From contig JAOZPK010000022.1 of assembly GCA_029932755.1 (NCBI GenBank), forward strand, positions 1 to 22,293: a stretch of DNA of 22,293 nucleotides. The letters run 5' to 3'. A program made the position numbers and the translations under genes. The notes below the pieces were generated by a model that searched no databases, was not told the origin of the DNA, and saw only the letters and a program-made list of their open reading frames with translations. Positions 7,439 to 14,843 of this stretch are shown piece by piece. Each line of letters opens with the position of its first letter. The stretch's first letter is position 1. The stretch is from Candidatus Cloacimonadota bacterium (GTDB lineage: Bacteria > Cloacimonadota > Cloacimonadia > Cloacimonadales > TCS61).

Positions 7439-8425
7439 ATGAAAATTGAAGAGATTAATCAAAAAGTAATGGAAAAAAGTGAGTTGATTGATAAGATAAC
7501 TTTAGAAACAGAAAAAGTTATCGTCGGTCAAAAATATATGATCAGACGACTTCTTGTCGGACTACTTGCAGATGGACATATTCTGTTGGAAGGTGTTCCA
7601 GGACTTGCAAAAACTCTTGCTGTACATACATTAGCAAATACTATCAAATCTACATTTAAACGTATCCAGTTCACTCCGGATCTATTACCAGCAGACTTGA
7701 TGGGAACTCTTATTTATAATCAGAAGACAAGTGAGTTTGTAGCCAAGAAGGGTCCTGTTTTTGCAAATTTTGTTCTAGCTGATGAGATCAATCGTGCTCC
7801 TGCAAAAGTGCAGTCTGCCCTATTGGAATCAATGCAGGAAAGACAAGTTACAATTGGCGACACAACCTATCCTCTACCAAATCCATTTCTGGTTATGGCA
7901 ACTCAAAATCCACTTGAGCAGGAAGGAACATATCCGCTTCCTGAAGCACAAGTAGATCGTTTTATGCTTAAACTTATTATCAATTATCCTTCCCGAGAAG
8001 AAGAAAAACTAATTCTTGAGAAAATGGTTCGAAAAGATGAGATAAAAGTTAAGGCAGTTGTGAAACCTAAAGATATTTTAGAAATGAGAGAATTGGTCAA
8101 AGATATTTATATGGAAGATAAAATTAAGGAATATATCCTTGATCTTGTTTTTGCAACTCGTGAACCAGCTAATTTCAAAAATCTGAATGATCTCACCGAT
8201 TTTATTGATTGTGGAGCATCTCCACGAGCTACGATCTATCTTGCTCAGGCCGCAAAGGCTCATGCCTTCCTCGAACACCGTGGATATGTAACTCCTGATG
8301 ACATCAAGGCTATTGGAAAAGATATTCTACGACATAGAATTATTCTTACTTATGAAGCTGAAGCAGAACAAATTACACAAGAAGATATTGTAACCAGATT
8401 ATTCGATGAGATCGAAGTACCTTAG
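7439..8425 (+). CDS. moxR: MoxR-family AAA+ ATPase
   Basis: A 328-residue AAA+ ATPase of the MoxR (AAA_3) group, thought to act as a chaperone for the VWA-domain proteins encoded with it. Walker A is EGVPGLAKT (51-59), a normal MoxR variant ending KT. Walker B is FVLADEINRA (111-120), with D115 and E116. The family block following it (ALLESMQERQV, then MATQNPLEQEGTYPLPEAQVDRF) carries sensor 1 and the arginine-finger region. The C-terminal lid domain is complete. It is the first gene of the Bat operon, with a DUF58 gene next, the standard MoxR gene order. Cytoplasmic, perhaps membrane-associated through its partners. Confidence 0.95.
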   Translation: MKIEEINQKVMEKSELIDKITLETEKVIVGQKYMIRRLLVGLLADGHILLEGVPGLAKTLAVHTLANTIKSTFKRIQFTPDLLPADLMGTLIYNQKTSEFVAKKGPVFANFVLADEINRAPAKVQSALLESMQERQVTIGDTTYPLPNPFLVMATQNPLEQEGTYPLPEAQVDRFMLKLIINYPSREEEKLILEKMVRKDEIKVKAVVKPKDILEMRELVKDIYMEDKIKEYILDLVFATREPANFKNLNDLTDFIDCGASPRATIYLAQAAKAHAFLEHRGYVTPDDIKAIGKDILRHRIILTYEAEAEQITQEDIVTRLFDEIEVP

Positions 8426-8433
8426 AGTGATTG

Positions 8434-8468
8434 GGGATTAGGAATTAGGGATTAGGGATTAGGAATTT
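8434..8468 (+). repeat. Five-unit heptad array (GGGATTA/GGAATTA) covering the Shine-Dalgarno of the DUF58 gene
   Basis: Five 7-bp units in perfect register: GGGATTA, GGAATTA, GGGATTA, GGGATTA, GGAATTT. The array fills most of the gap between moxR and the DUF58 gene. Its last AGGA is the only Shine-Dalgarno near the TTG start, and its last base is the first base of that start codon. It is G-rich on the coding strand, so a two-tetrad G-quadruplex in the mRNA is conceivable. Unit gain or loss would leave the last Shine-Dalgarno intact but change upstream structure. Confidence 0.85.
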
Positions 8469-9352
8469 TGGAAACATCAGATATAATAAAGAAAGTTCGT
8501 AAAATTGAGATCACAACCCGAGATTTGGTTTCTGATCTTTTTTCTGGTGAATATCACAGCTTGTTTAAAGGACAAGGTTTGGAATTCTCAGAAGTTCGGG
8601 AATATCAAAGTGGTGATAGTTTTCGCCAGATTGACTGGAACGTAACTGCACGTCAGGGGTACCCTTACATAAAAAAATTCGAAGAAACACGTGAACTTAA
8701 TGTAATGTTCCTTATCGACAGTAGTGCTTCTACCCTATTTGGGACAAAAGGTTATTTGAAATCTGAGTTCATTACCGAGGTAACTGCTGTTCTTTCTTTC
8801 TCTGCTCTATCTAATAATGATAAAGTTGGACTTCTGCTTTTTACCGATGAAGTTGAAAAATATATTCCTCCTACAAAGGGGAAAAAATCTGCACTCAGGA
8901 TATTGCGCGACATTCTCTATTTTGAACCTAAGAAAAGTGGAACAAATATTAAAAATGCAGTAGAATACATTTATCGCCTTATTAAAAAGCGCAACATTAT
9001 CTTTGTAATCTCCGATTTTCTTGATACAGATTATTTAGATAGTTTAAAGATACTCGCTAAGAAGCATGATGTGATCGCTTTAAGAATTCAGGATAGTGCA
9101 GAATATATAATGCCAAATGCAGGATTACTTCATCTTCAGGATCCAGAAACCGGAAAGACATTCACGATAAACTCTTCAAACCAGAAATTACGAGAAAAAT
9201 ATAACAAAGCCATTAAAGAAAAAGAAACTGAACTCAAGCAGCAATTCAGAAAGTTGAAGATCGACCTTGTGACATTAAGTACCGATAAACCTTATACTCC
9301 GGAACTTATGAAGTTCTTTAAATTCCGAATTAGAATGAAAAATCAAAGGTAA
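8468..9352 (+). CDS. DUF58 domain protein (VWA-like, MoxR partner)
   Basis: A 294-residue DUF58 protein, the usual second gene of MoxR/Bat operons. The signature FSEVREYQSGDSFRQIDWNVTAR (about 40-62) defines DUF58. A VWA-like fold follows with MIDAS-type DSSAS (84-88). There is no transmembrane segment, so it is probably cytoplasmic or peripheral. The start is a TTG at 8468: METSDIIKKVRKIEI matches the common family N-terminus, and no ATG occurs before residue 80. The ribosome site lies in the heptad repeat array. The biochemical role is unproven; a scaffold between MoxR and the membrane VWA proteins is the usual inference. Confidence 0.9.
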   Translation: METSDIIKKVRKIEITTRDLVSDLFSGEYHSLFKGQGLEFSEVREYQSGDSFRQIDWNVTARQGYPYIKKFEETRELNVMFLIDSSASTLFGTKGYLKSEFITEVTAVLSFSALSNNDKVGLLLFTDEVEKYIPPTKGKKSALRILRDILYFEPKKSGTNIKNAVEYIYRLIKKRNIIFVISDFLDTDYLDSLKILAKKHDVIALRIQDSAEYIMPNAGLLHLQDPETGKTFTINSSNQKLREKYNKAIKEKETELKQQFRKLKIDLVTLSTDKPYTPELMKFFKFRIRMKNQR

Positions 9353-9369
9353 CACAAACATTGTTTGTG
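9353..9369 (+). other. Small perfect intercistronic hairpin CACAAAC-ATT-GTTTGTG
   Basis: A 7-bp perfect inverted repeat with a 3-base loop fills the 21-base gap between the DUF58 stop and the next start codon (ATG ATG at 9374). No other Shine-Dalgarno is obvious in this gap, so the hairpin may influence re-initiation. It has no U-tract and is not a terminator. Confidence 0.5.
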
Positions 9370-9373
9370 AATT

Positions 9374-10309
9374 ATGATGAAAAATTATAAATTAGAAATT
9401 AAAAAGATTGCAGTATTAATCATATCAATGATTCCACTTTTGGCTTTTTCTGCTGAATTAAATTACAAATTGGAAAAACCACAAAAACTCTATGTGGGCA
9501 CTCCCTTCAAATTACATGTAAATATATCTTCAGCTATTTCAGACAGCATCTTCTCTGCTCAAAATGATACCCTCGATATTTTCATTTTAAAAAATATCCT
9601 ATCATCTGAAGAGATTAATGATGAGATTAAAACAACATTTGTCGATTTGACTTACCAACCTTTCGATACCGGTGAATTCACTTTCCCTGAACTTGAATTT
9701 GCAGTTAAAACTGCTGATAGTTTAGAGATTCTTAAAACAAGTGAGTTTATCCTTAATATTGAATCTGTTATTGCAGACAGTACTGAGAGCATAAAAGATA
9801 TTGCGGCTCCCCTGGCAGTTAATTTAAAATTTCTTGATTACTTTATCCCGCTGTTGATCATCATTCTCATCATCTTTGGAATAAAATATTTAATAAAATT
9901 ATTAAAGAGAACCAAGAAAGATGTCTCTGAACCTGAGATCATCGATGACAGACCTGCTTACATCATTGCTTTGGAATTGCTGAATAAATTAAAGAAAGAT
10001 GATTTGCTCATAAAAGGCGATTTCTTACATTTCTATTTCAGGATTTCACTTATTCTGCGATTGTTCATCGAACTGTATTATAAAATTAATTCTGTAGAAA
10101 TGACTACAAGCGAAATTAGAGAAAATCTAATATTAAATGATCATTCTGAGAAATCAGAAATCCTTAAGTTTCTCAGACAGGCAGACATGATAAAATTTGC
10201 TAAAACAATTCCCACAAATTCTGAATCTGAAAAAGCCATAAATTGGCTTGAGAATTATCTTAGATCTTTTGAAGAATTGAAAAAAACAGAGGAGACAGAC
10301 AATGCTTGA
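9374..10309 (+). CDS. DUF4381-like membrane protein of the Bat operon
   Basis: A 311-residue protein with an N-terminal hydrophobic signal (about 10-27), an extracytoplasmic beta-rich domain resembling the small BatD-type domain, one transmembrane helix (about 156-175) and a cytoplasmic helical C-terminus. That C-terminus has a pattern I associate with DUF4381: TTSEIRENL, then LRQADMIKFAKTIP. The third position of MoxR/Bat operons commonly encodes such a protein, which supports the call. Partner and activity are unknown; a membrane link between MoxR/DUF58 and the VWA proteins is inferred. It overlaps batA by eight bases. Confidence 0.75.
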   Translation: MMKNYKLEIKKIAVLIISMIPLLAFSAELNYKLEKPQKLYVGTPFKLHVNISSAISDSIFSAQNDTLDIFILKNILSSEEINDEIKTTFVDLTYQPFDTGEFTFPELEFAVKTADSLEILKTSEFILNIESVIADSTESIKDIAAPLAVNLKFLDYFIPLLIIILIIFGIKYLIKLLKRTKKDVSEPEIIDDRPAYIIALELLNKLKKDDLLIKGDFLHFYFRISLILRLFIELYYKINSVEMTTSEIRENLILNDHSEKSEILKFLRQADMIKFAKTIPTNSESEKAINWLENYLRSFEELKKTEETDNA

Positions 10310-11291
10310 ATACGTAAATCCAAAATGGTTCTGGGCTCTTCTAGTATTAATTCCATATTTACTTTATGAGTTCTTTATTAATCGTAAGAGAAAGGTCAGG
10401 TTGATCCACAGCCGCATTGATCTAATCAAATCAATTGCTGGAAGAAGCAGTTTATTGCAATATATTCCGATCATTATCAGAACACTCACGATAATGCTTC
10501 TCATCCTGGCATTAGCACGACCTCGTCTTGCACATAAGAAACAACAGATCACTGGTAAGGGCATCGATATCATACTGGCAATCGATGTAAGCGGCAGTAT
10601 GAAAGCGGTAGATTTTAAACCAACCAATAGGCTGGAAGCTGCAAAAAAGGTAGCAATCAATTTTATTGAACACCGTAGAAATGACCGGATCGGACTTATT
10701 ATATTTTCGGAAAATGCCTTTACACAATGCCCGCTCACACTTGATTATAATATTCTTATGTCTATCATGGATAACGTAGCGATAGATGAAAATGCAAATG
10801 GAACAGCTATTGGAATGGGACTTGCCACAGCTGTAGCACGTCTTAAAGATTCCGAAGCTAAATCTAAAGTGATAATCCTCATAACTGACGGAAGAAATAA
10901 CGCAGGTGAGATCGAACCTCTCGATGCTGCAGGGCTAGCCTCAACATTTGATGTAAAAGTGTATCCGGTTGGAGTCGGCAGAAAAGGACTTGTAGATTAT
11001 CCCGTGCAAACTGCACTGGGAATTCGTTATCAAAAAGTAAATATAGAAATTGATATGGATTCGCTTGATAAAATAGCTGAAATAACCGGAACTAAAAACG
11101 CCAGACTGGCAACTAATACCGAAGAACTTACAACTATTATGGATCATATTGATAAAATGGAAAAAACAGAATTGAAGATAAATAATTATTATATTTATCA
11201 GGAATTATTCTGGAAATACTTACTGGCAGCGTTTGTTTTAATGCTGTTAGAATTTATATTCAGAATTGTAATTAGAAAAGAAATTCCTTAA
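10302..11291 (+). CDS. batA: BatA: membrane-anchored VWA protein
   Basis: A 329-residue protein with two N-terminal hydrophobic segments (about 10-24 and 53-72), a von Willebrand factor A domain (about 88-285) and a C-terminal transmembrane helix (about 303-322). The MIDAS is complete: DVSGS (95-99), T168 in NGTAIG, and D196 in ITDG. It is expected to face the periplasm and to bind partners through a divalent cation. In Bacteroides and Leptospira, Bat proteins are linked to oxygen or stress tolerance. Translation is probably coupled to the preceding gene (8-base overlap, GAGGAGA upstream). BatA is told from BatB by gene order. Confidence 0.9.
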   Translation: MLEYVNPKWFWALLVLIPYLLYEFFINRKRKVRLIHSRIDLIKSIAGRSSLLQYIPIIIRTLTIMLLILALARPRLAHKKQQITGKGIDIILAIDVSGSMKAVDFKPTNRLEAAKKVAINFIEHRRNDRIGLIIFSENAFTQCPLTLDYNILMSIMDNVAIDENANGTAIGMGLATAVARLKDSEAKSKVIILITDGRNNAGEIEPLDAAGLASTFDVKVYPVGVGRKGLVDYPVQTALGIRYQKVNIEIDMDSLDKIAEITGTKNARLATNTEELTTIMDHIDKMEKTELKINNYYIYQELFWKYLLAAFVLMLLEFIFRIVIRKEIP

Positions 11292-11302
11292 GGGAGGGAA
11301 AA

Positions 11303-12940
11303 ATGAAAAAGATTTTTCTGCCATTATTATTAGTGCTTGTTTTAGTTAGTTTAAATGCTGTTGAATCTAAAATTACTTCTGTAACAGTTTACTCAGATCG
11401 AGCTCAGATCACACGTTCTGCGACAACATATCTCACAAAAGGTGAACACAAGATTTTGTTTGATGAACTTCCTCAAAGTATTGAGCAGAACAGTATCCAG
11501 GCAAATGGGAAAGGAAATGCAATCTTGCGTGACGTAACTTTTAAAACTGAACAATTTGCCCAAATTACAGATGAAACAAAAAAAGCTCTCAATGATGAAT
11601 TACTTGAACTTCAAGATAAGAAGAATACACTTAGTGATAAAAAGAAACAAGCTCTAGATGAGAAAGGAGTTGTAAAAAGTATCCTTATTAAACTTACAAG
11701 CACAACAGAAAAAACTGAAAATGTTGAACTCGATCCTGAGAAATGGATCAAGATGGTGGAATTCTATCGTTCCAAGCATGAATCACTCGATAAAGAGATC
11801 CGTGAAACTGATAAATTTGTTCGTGATATCAATGCAGAAATAGATAAAATTAAACGTGAGATCCGCGAAGCAGGACAACAAGCCTACAAATATAAAAATA
11901 TGGTTGAAGTTCTGGTCGATGTGCAAAAAGAGGGCAATCTTAAACTTGATCTCTCCTATATTGTTTATGGTCCTTCTTGGAGACCGGTTTATGACCTTAG
12001 AGTTGATTCTCAAGAAAAAACCATGAACTTAACTTATAAGAGTAATATTTTCCAAACTACCGGTGAGGATTGGATCAATGTAGACCTTAAGCTTTCTACT
12101 GCAAAACCAAATATAAGCGCACAACCACCGGAACTATATCCTCATTATATTTCAATTTATTATCCTCAACCAGCTAGGGTGCAGAGTAAGATGTCGAAAG
12201 GAAAACCTTCTTATAGCAATCAAATGGCTTTTGATATCGAAGAGATGTCTGCAGGAGCAAGTCTTGATGAATTAGAGGATATTGCTCATTCAGCTTCTAC
12301 TGTCGAATCCGGTGCAACTTCAGTTGTTTTTGATATTGACGGTAGCAACACAATAAAAAGCGATAATGAACCGCATCTGGTTACTATCACGATTCAGGAA
12401 TTTGCGGCAGGATTTAGATATTCTACAATTCCTAAACATTCACAATATGCTTATCTAAAAGCAAAAGTTAAAAATGAATCTGACTATCCATTCCTACCCG
12501 GAGATACAAATATATTTTTAGATAACAACTTTGTGGCAAATTCATATCTGAAGGCAGTTGCGCCAACAGAAGAGTTTTGGACATTTTTAGGTGTTGATGA
12601 AAGTATAAAAATAGAATACAAATTTGTGAAGAAATTCGATGAAACAGGCGGTCTTTTCGTTGAGAAAAACAAAAAGATATTTGAATATCTCATCAAGATA
12701 ACTAACAATAAGAAAACACAAGAAGAGATCGTTGTTTGGGATCAACTGCCAATTTCACAAAATGAAAAAATTAAAGTGAAATTGATAGATCCTACTTACA
12801 AAGAGGATACAGAAATCTTGAAGATCAATGAGCATAAATATATCGAATGGTTCTTTGAGCCTAAACCGGGTGAAGAAATATTGATTCCTTTTAAATATTC
12901 TGTAGAATACCCTATCGGCGCACAGATAGATGGACTTTAG
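11303..12940 (+). CDS. Secreted DUF4140/DUF4139 (mucoidy-inhibitor A-like) protein
   Basis: A 545-residue protein with a signal peptide (cleavage near LNA, residue 19) and an N-terminal DUF4140-like domain starting ITSVTVYSDRAQITR. A central charged coiled coil follows (about 95-205), then a DUF4139 C-terminal domain with LDLSYIVYGPSWRPVYDLRV near 215-234 and repeated beta strands. Its relatives are called mucoidy inhibitor A-like; their biochemical function is unknown. The notable point is location: it sits between batA and batB, 11 bases after batA with a strong AAGGGAGGG Shine-Dalgarno and about 20 bases before batB, so it is co-transcribed with the Bat set. It may be a periplasmic client or partner of the VWA proteins (inference). 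Confidence 0.85.
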   Translation: MKKIFLPLLLVLVLVSLNAVESKITSVTVYSDRAQITRSATTYLTKGEHKILFDELPQSIEQNSIQANGKGNAILRDVTFKTEQFAQITDETKKALNDELLELQDKKNTLSDKKKQALDEKGVVKSILIKLTSTTEKTENVELDPEKWIKMVEFYRSKHESLDKEIRETDKFVRDINAEIDKIKREIREAGQQAYKYKNMVEVLVDVQKEGNLKLDLSYIVYGPSWRPVYDLRVDSQEKTMNLTYKSNIFQTTGEDWINVDLKLSTAKPNISAQPPELYPHYISIYYPQPARVQSKMSKGKPSYSNQMAFDIEEMSAGASLDELEDIAHSASTVESGATSVVFDIDGSNTIKSDNEPHLVTITIQEFAAGFRYSTIPKHSQYAYLKAKVKNESDYPFLPGDTNIFLDNNFVANSYLKAVAPTEEFWTFLGVDESIKIEYKFVKKFDETGGLFVEKNKKIFEYLIKITNNKKTQEEIVVWDQLPISQNEKIKVKLIDPTYKEDTEILKINEHKYIEWFFEPKPGEEILIPFKYSVEYPIGAQIDGL

Positions 12941-12963
12941 GAAACATTTTGGAGTATAGATAA

Positions 12964-13977
12964 ATGCATTGGGGAAATCCATATTTATTGTTTCTGATAA
13001 TATTGATACCAGTATTTCTAATTCTTATTGGAATTGCTAATCATAATAGAAAGAAGAATTTTTCTAAATTTGCAGAAGTGAAATTCTACGATTTCTTTAT
13101 GCAGCAATTTTCGGGTTTCCACTGGTCACTCAAGAATTTCATATTTGTATTTGCTTTTCTCTTTCTAATAATCGCTCTTGCCAGACCGCGTTGGGATAAA
13201 GAAGTTCAAATAATTAAGAAAGAAGGTATTGATATTGTTGTAGCCATTGATGTTTCCAAAAGCATGGATGCAACTGACATTCAGCCCAGCCGGATCAAGA
13301 GAGCAAAAGATCAGATCTCACTATTTATAGATCAGTTAAAAGGTGATAGGATCGCCATTGTTGCCTTTGCCGGGAAGAGTTTTGTACAATGCCCTCTCAC
13401 AAACGACTACGATGCCGCAAAACTGTTCCTGAATCTACTCGATACGGAAACTGTTCCTTCTTATGGTACAAATATTGGTGAAGCTATTTCCACTTCACTG
13501 GAACTTTTTGGAGAAAAGGAAAAGCATAAGGTTATCATCGTGGTTAGCGATGGAGAAGATCTGGAAGAAAATGCAACAAAAATTGCGGAAGAAGCCGGAA
13601 AACAAAATGCTATCATTTACACTCTTGGTATCGGTTCCCCGGAAGGGAGTACAATTCCAATTAAAAATAGAGATGGTGATGTAGTTTACGCCAAAGATGA
13701 TAAAGGTGATATTGTTTTTACAAAACTTGATATTAACATCCTCACACAGATCGCAAAAAAGGGGAATGGACGCTTCTTCCCCATCACACCGCAGCAATCA
13801 GAAATTTATGAAATCATGAAAAACATCAATTCTTTTGAGAAGAAGAAATTTGATTCTAAAGAATATGTAAGATACAAAGAGCAATATAAGTATTTCGTGA
13901 TCGCTGCATTAATCCTACTTCTTGTAGAATCTCTTATCATCTATAAAAAGAAAACAAAATTTAAGCGAGTATTGTAA
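12964..13977 (+). CDS. batB: BatB: membrane-anchored VWA protein
   Basis: A 337-residue paralogue of BatA: hydrophobic N-terminal helices (about 7-24 and 57-73), a VWA domain (88-290), and a C-terminal transmembrane helix (about 308-325) with a basic tail. The MIDAS is DVSKS (96-100), T169 in YGTNIG, and D196 in VSDGED, all present. The stretch IKNRDGDVVYAKDDKGD (233-249) is the BatB-type insertion near the end of the domain. The stop codon shares one base with the batC start (TAATG), the usual tight BatB-BatC coupling. It probably forms a periplasmic complex with BatA and the TPR proteins. Confidence 0.92.
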   Translation: MHWGNPYLLFLIILIPVFLILIGIANHNRKKNFSKFAEVKFYDFFMQQFSGFHWSLKNFIFVFAFLFLIIALARPRWDKEVQIIKKEGIDIVVAIDVSKSMDATDIQPSRIKRAKDQISLFIDQLKGDRIAIVAFAGKSFVQCPLTNDYDAAKLFLNLLDTETVPSYGTNIGEAISTSLELFGEKEKHKVIIVVSDGEDLEENATKIAEEAGKQNAIIYTLGIGSPEGSTIPIKNRDGDVVYAKDDKGDIVFTKLDINILTQIAKKGNGRFFPITPQQSEIYEIMKNINSFEKKKFDSKEYVRYKEQYKYFVIAALILLLVESLIIYKKKTKFKRVL

Positions 13978-14726
13978 TGAAAGTTAAATTACTAATTCTA
14001 TTAATTCTTTTATTATCCTTCTGCACTCTGTTTTCTGATGTTGTAAATTACGATAAAGTTATAAGAAATCTAAAGGGTATTAAATCTTACGAGAAAGAAG
14101 AATTTGAGAATTCTGAGGATAATTTTAAACGTAACGCAATTAAATATCCCAAAGATTCCAGATTGCATTTTAACCAGGCAAACGCACAGGTTAAGAATGG
14201 CATGTTAGAAGAAGCTGAACAGAATTATAAACTTGCTTTAAATAATGAAAATTTCGATGATAGATCTAAAGCATTACAAAATCTTGGAAACGTGAAATTT
14301 TTGCAAAAGGATTATAAAAATGCTATAAAAAATTATCGTGATGCACTGGTTGAAAACCCACAGAATCTTGATGCACGTTACAATTATGAACTTGCTGCCA
14401 GAATGCTGCAGCGTCAACAGGAACAAAAGCAGCAACAAAAACAAAGCAAAGACGAAAATGACGATAAAAACGAAGAAAAGAAAAAGCAGGAACAGCAACA
14501 GCAAAAACAAGAGAAACAAGATGATGAGCAGAAAGATAAACAGCAAAAACAAGAAGAACAGAAACAGGATGAAAAACAGAAATCCCAGGAACAGAAACTA
14601 AAAGAACAAAAGAAAGAAGATGCAGAAAAAATGTTGAAAGCTCTTTTGCAGAAAGAAAAAGAAGAGATGAAAAAAGAGAAAGAGAAAATGAATGTTGACA
14701 GAACAAAAACCGGAAAGTATTGGTAG
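13977..14726 (+). CDS. batC: BatC: TPR protein with a long K/E/Q-rich tail
   Basis: A 249-residue secreted or membrane-tethered protein with a signal segment (1-20), two to three TPR repeats (about 38-140, e.g. ALQNLGNVKFLQKDYKNAIKNY), then about 70 residues (145-215) almost entirely Gln, Lys, Glu and Asp. The ending DAEKMLKALLQKEKEE then GKYW matches the conserved BatC C-terminus, which also finishes in Trp. The tail is probably a charged helix or disordered linker that spans part of the periplasm. Purine-rich coding DNA there gives long meaningless reading frames on the other strand. Confidence 0.88.
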   Translation: MKVKLLILLILLLSFCTLFSDVVNYDKVIRNLKGIKSYEKEEFENSEDNFKRNAIKYPKDSRLHFNQANAQVKNGMLEEAEQNYKLALNNENFDDRSKALQNLGNVKFLQKDYKNAIKNYRDALVENPQNLDARYNYELAARMLQRQQEQKQQQKQSKDENDDKNEEKKKQEQQQQKQEKQDDEQKDKQQKQEEQKQDEKQKSQEQKLKEQKKEDAEKMLKALLQKEKEEMKKEKEKMNVDRTKTGKYW

Positions 14727-14770
14727 ATTAATGTATACTGAAAATCGAATATTTAATACAGAAAATTTCA

Positions 14771-14842
14771 TTATCCTTCGCTTGTGTCATCCTGAGCCCT
14801 ACGACTTCGCTCAGGACAGGCTTTTCGAAGGACGAAGGATAA
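14771..14842. repeat. Inverted-repeat (REP/MITE-like) element carrying the batD Shine-Dalgarno
   Basis: A 72-bp palindromic element in the 117-bp gap between batC and batD. The outer arms TTATCCTTCG (14771-14780) and CGAAGGATAA (14833-14842) are exact inverted copies. The inner arms TCCTGAGC (14790-14797) and GCTCAGGA (14809-14816) are also exact. It ends one base before the ATG of batD, and its right outer arm supplies GAAGGA (14834-14839), the only good Shine-Dalgarno for that gene. Folding of the RNA would pair this site. It shares TGTCATCCTGA with another element at 17539. Confidence 0.85.
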
Positions 14843-14843
14843 A

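Noticed and set aside
14274..14706. Long open frames on the - strand and a +2 frame over the batC tail
   Set aside because: Purine-rich K/E/Q codons rarely give stops on other frames; the translations are low-complexity Leu/Phe or Lys/Asn strings with no ribosome site.
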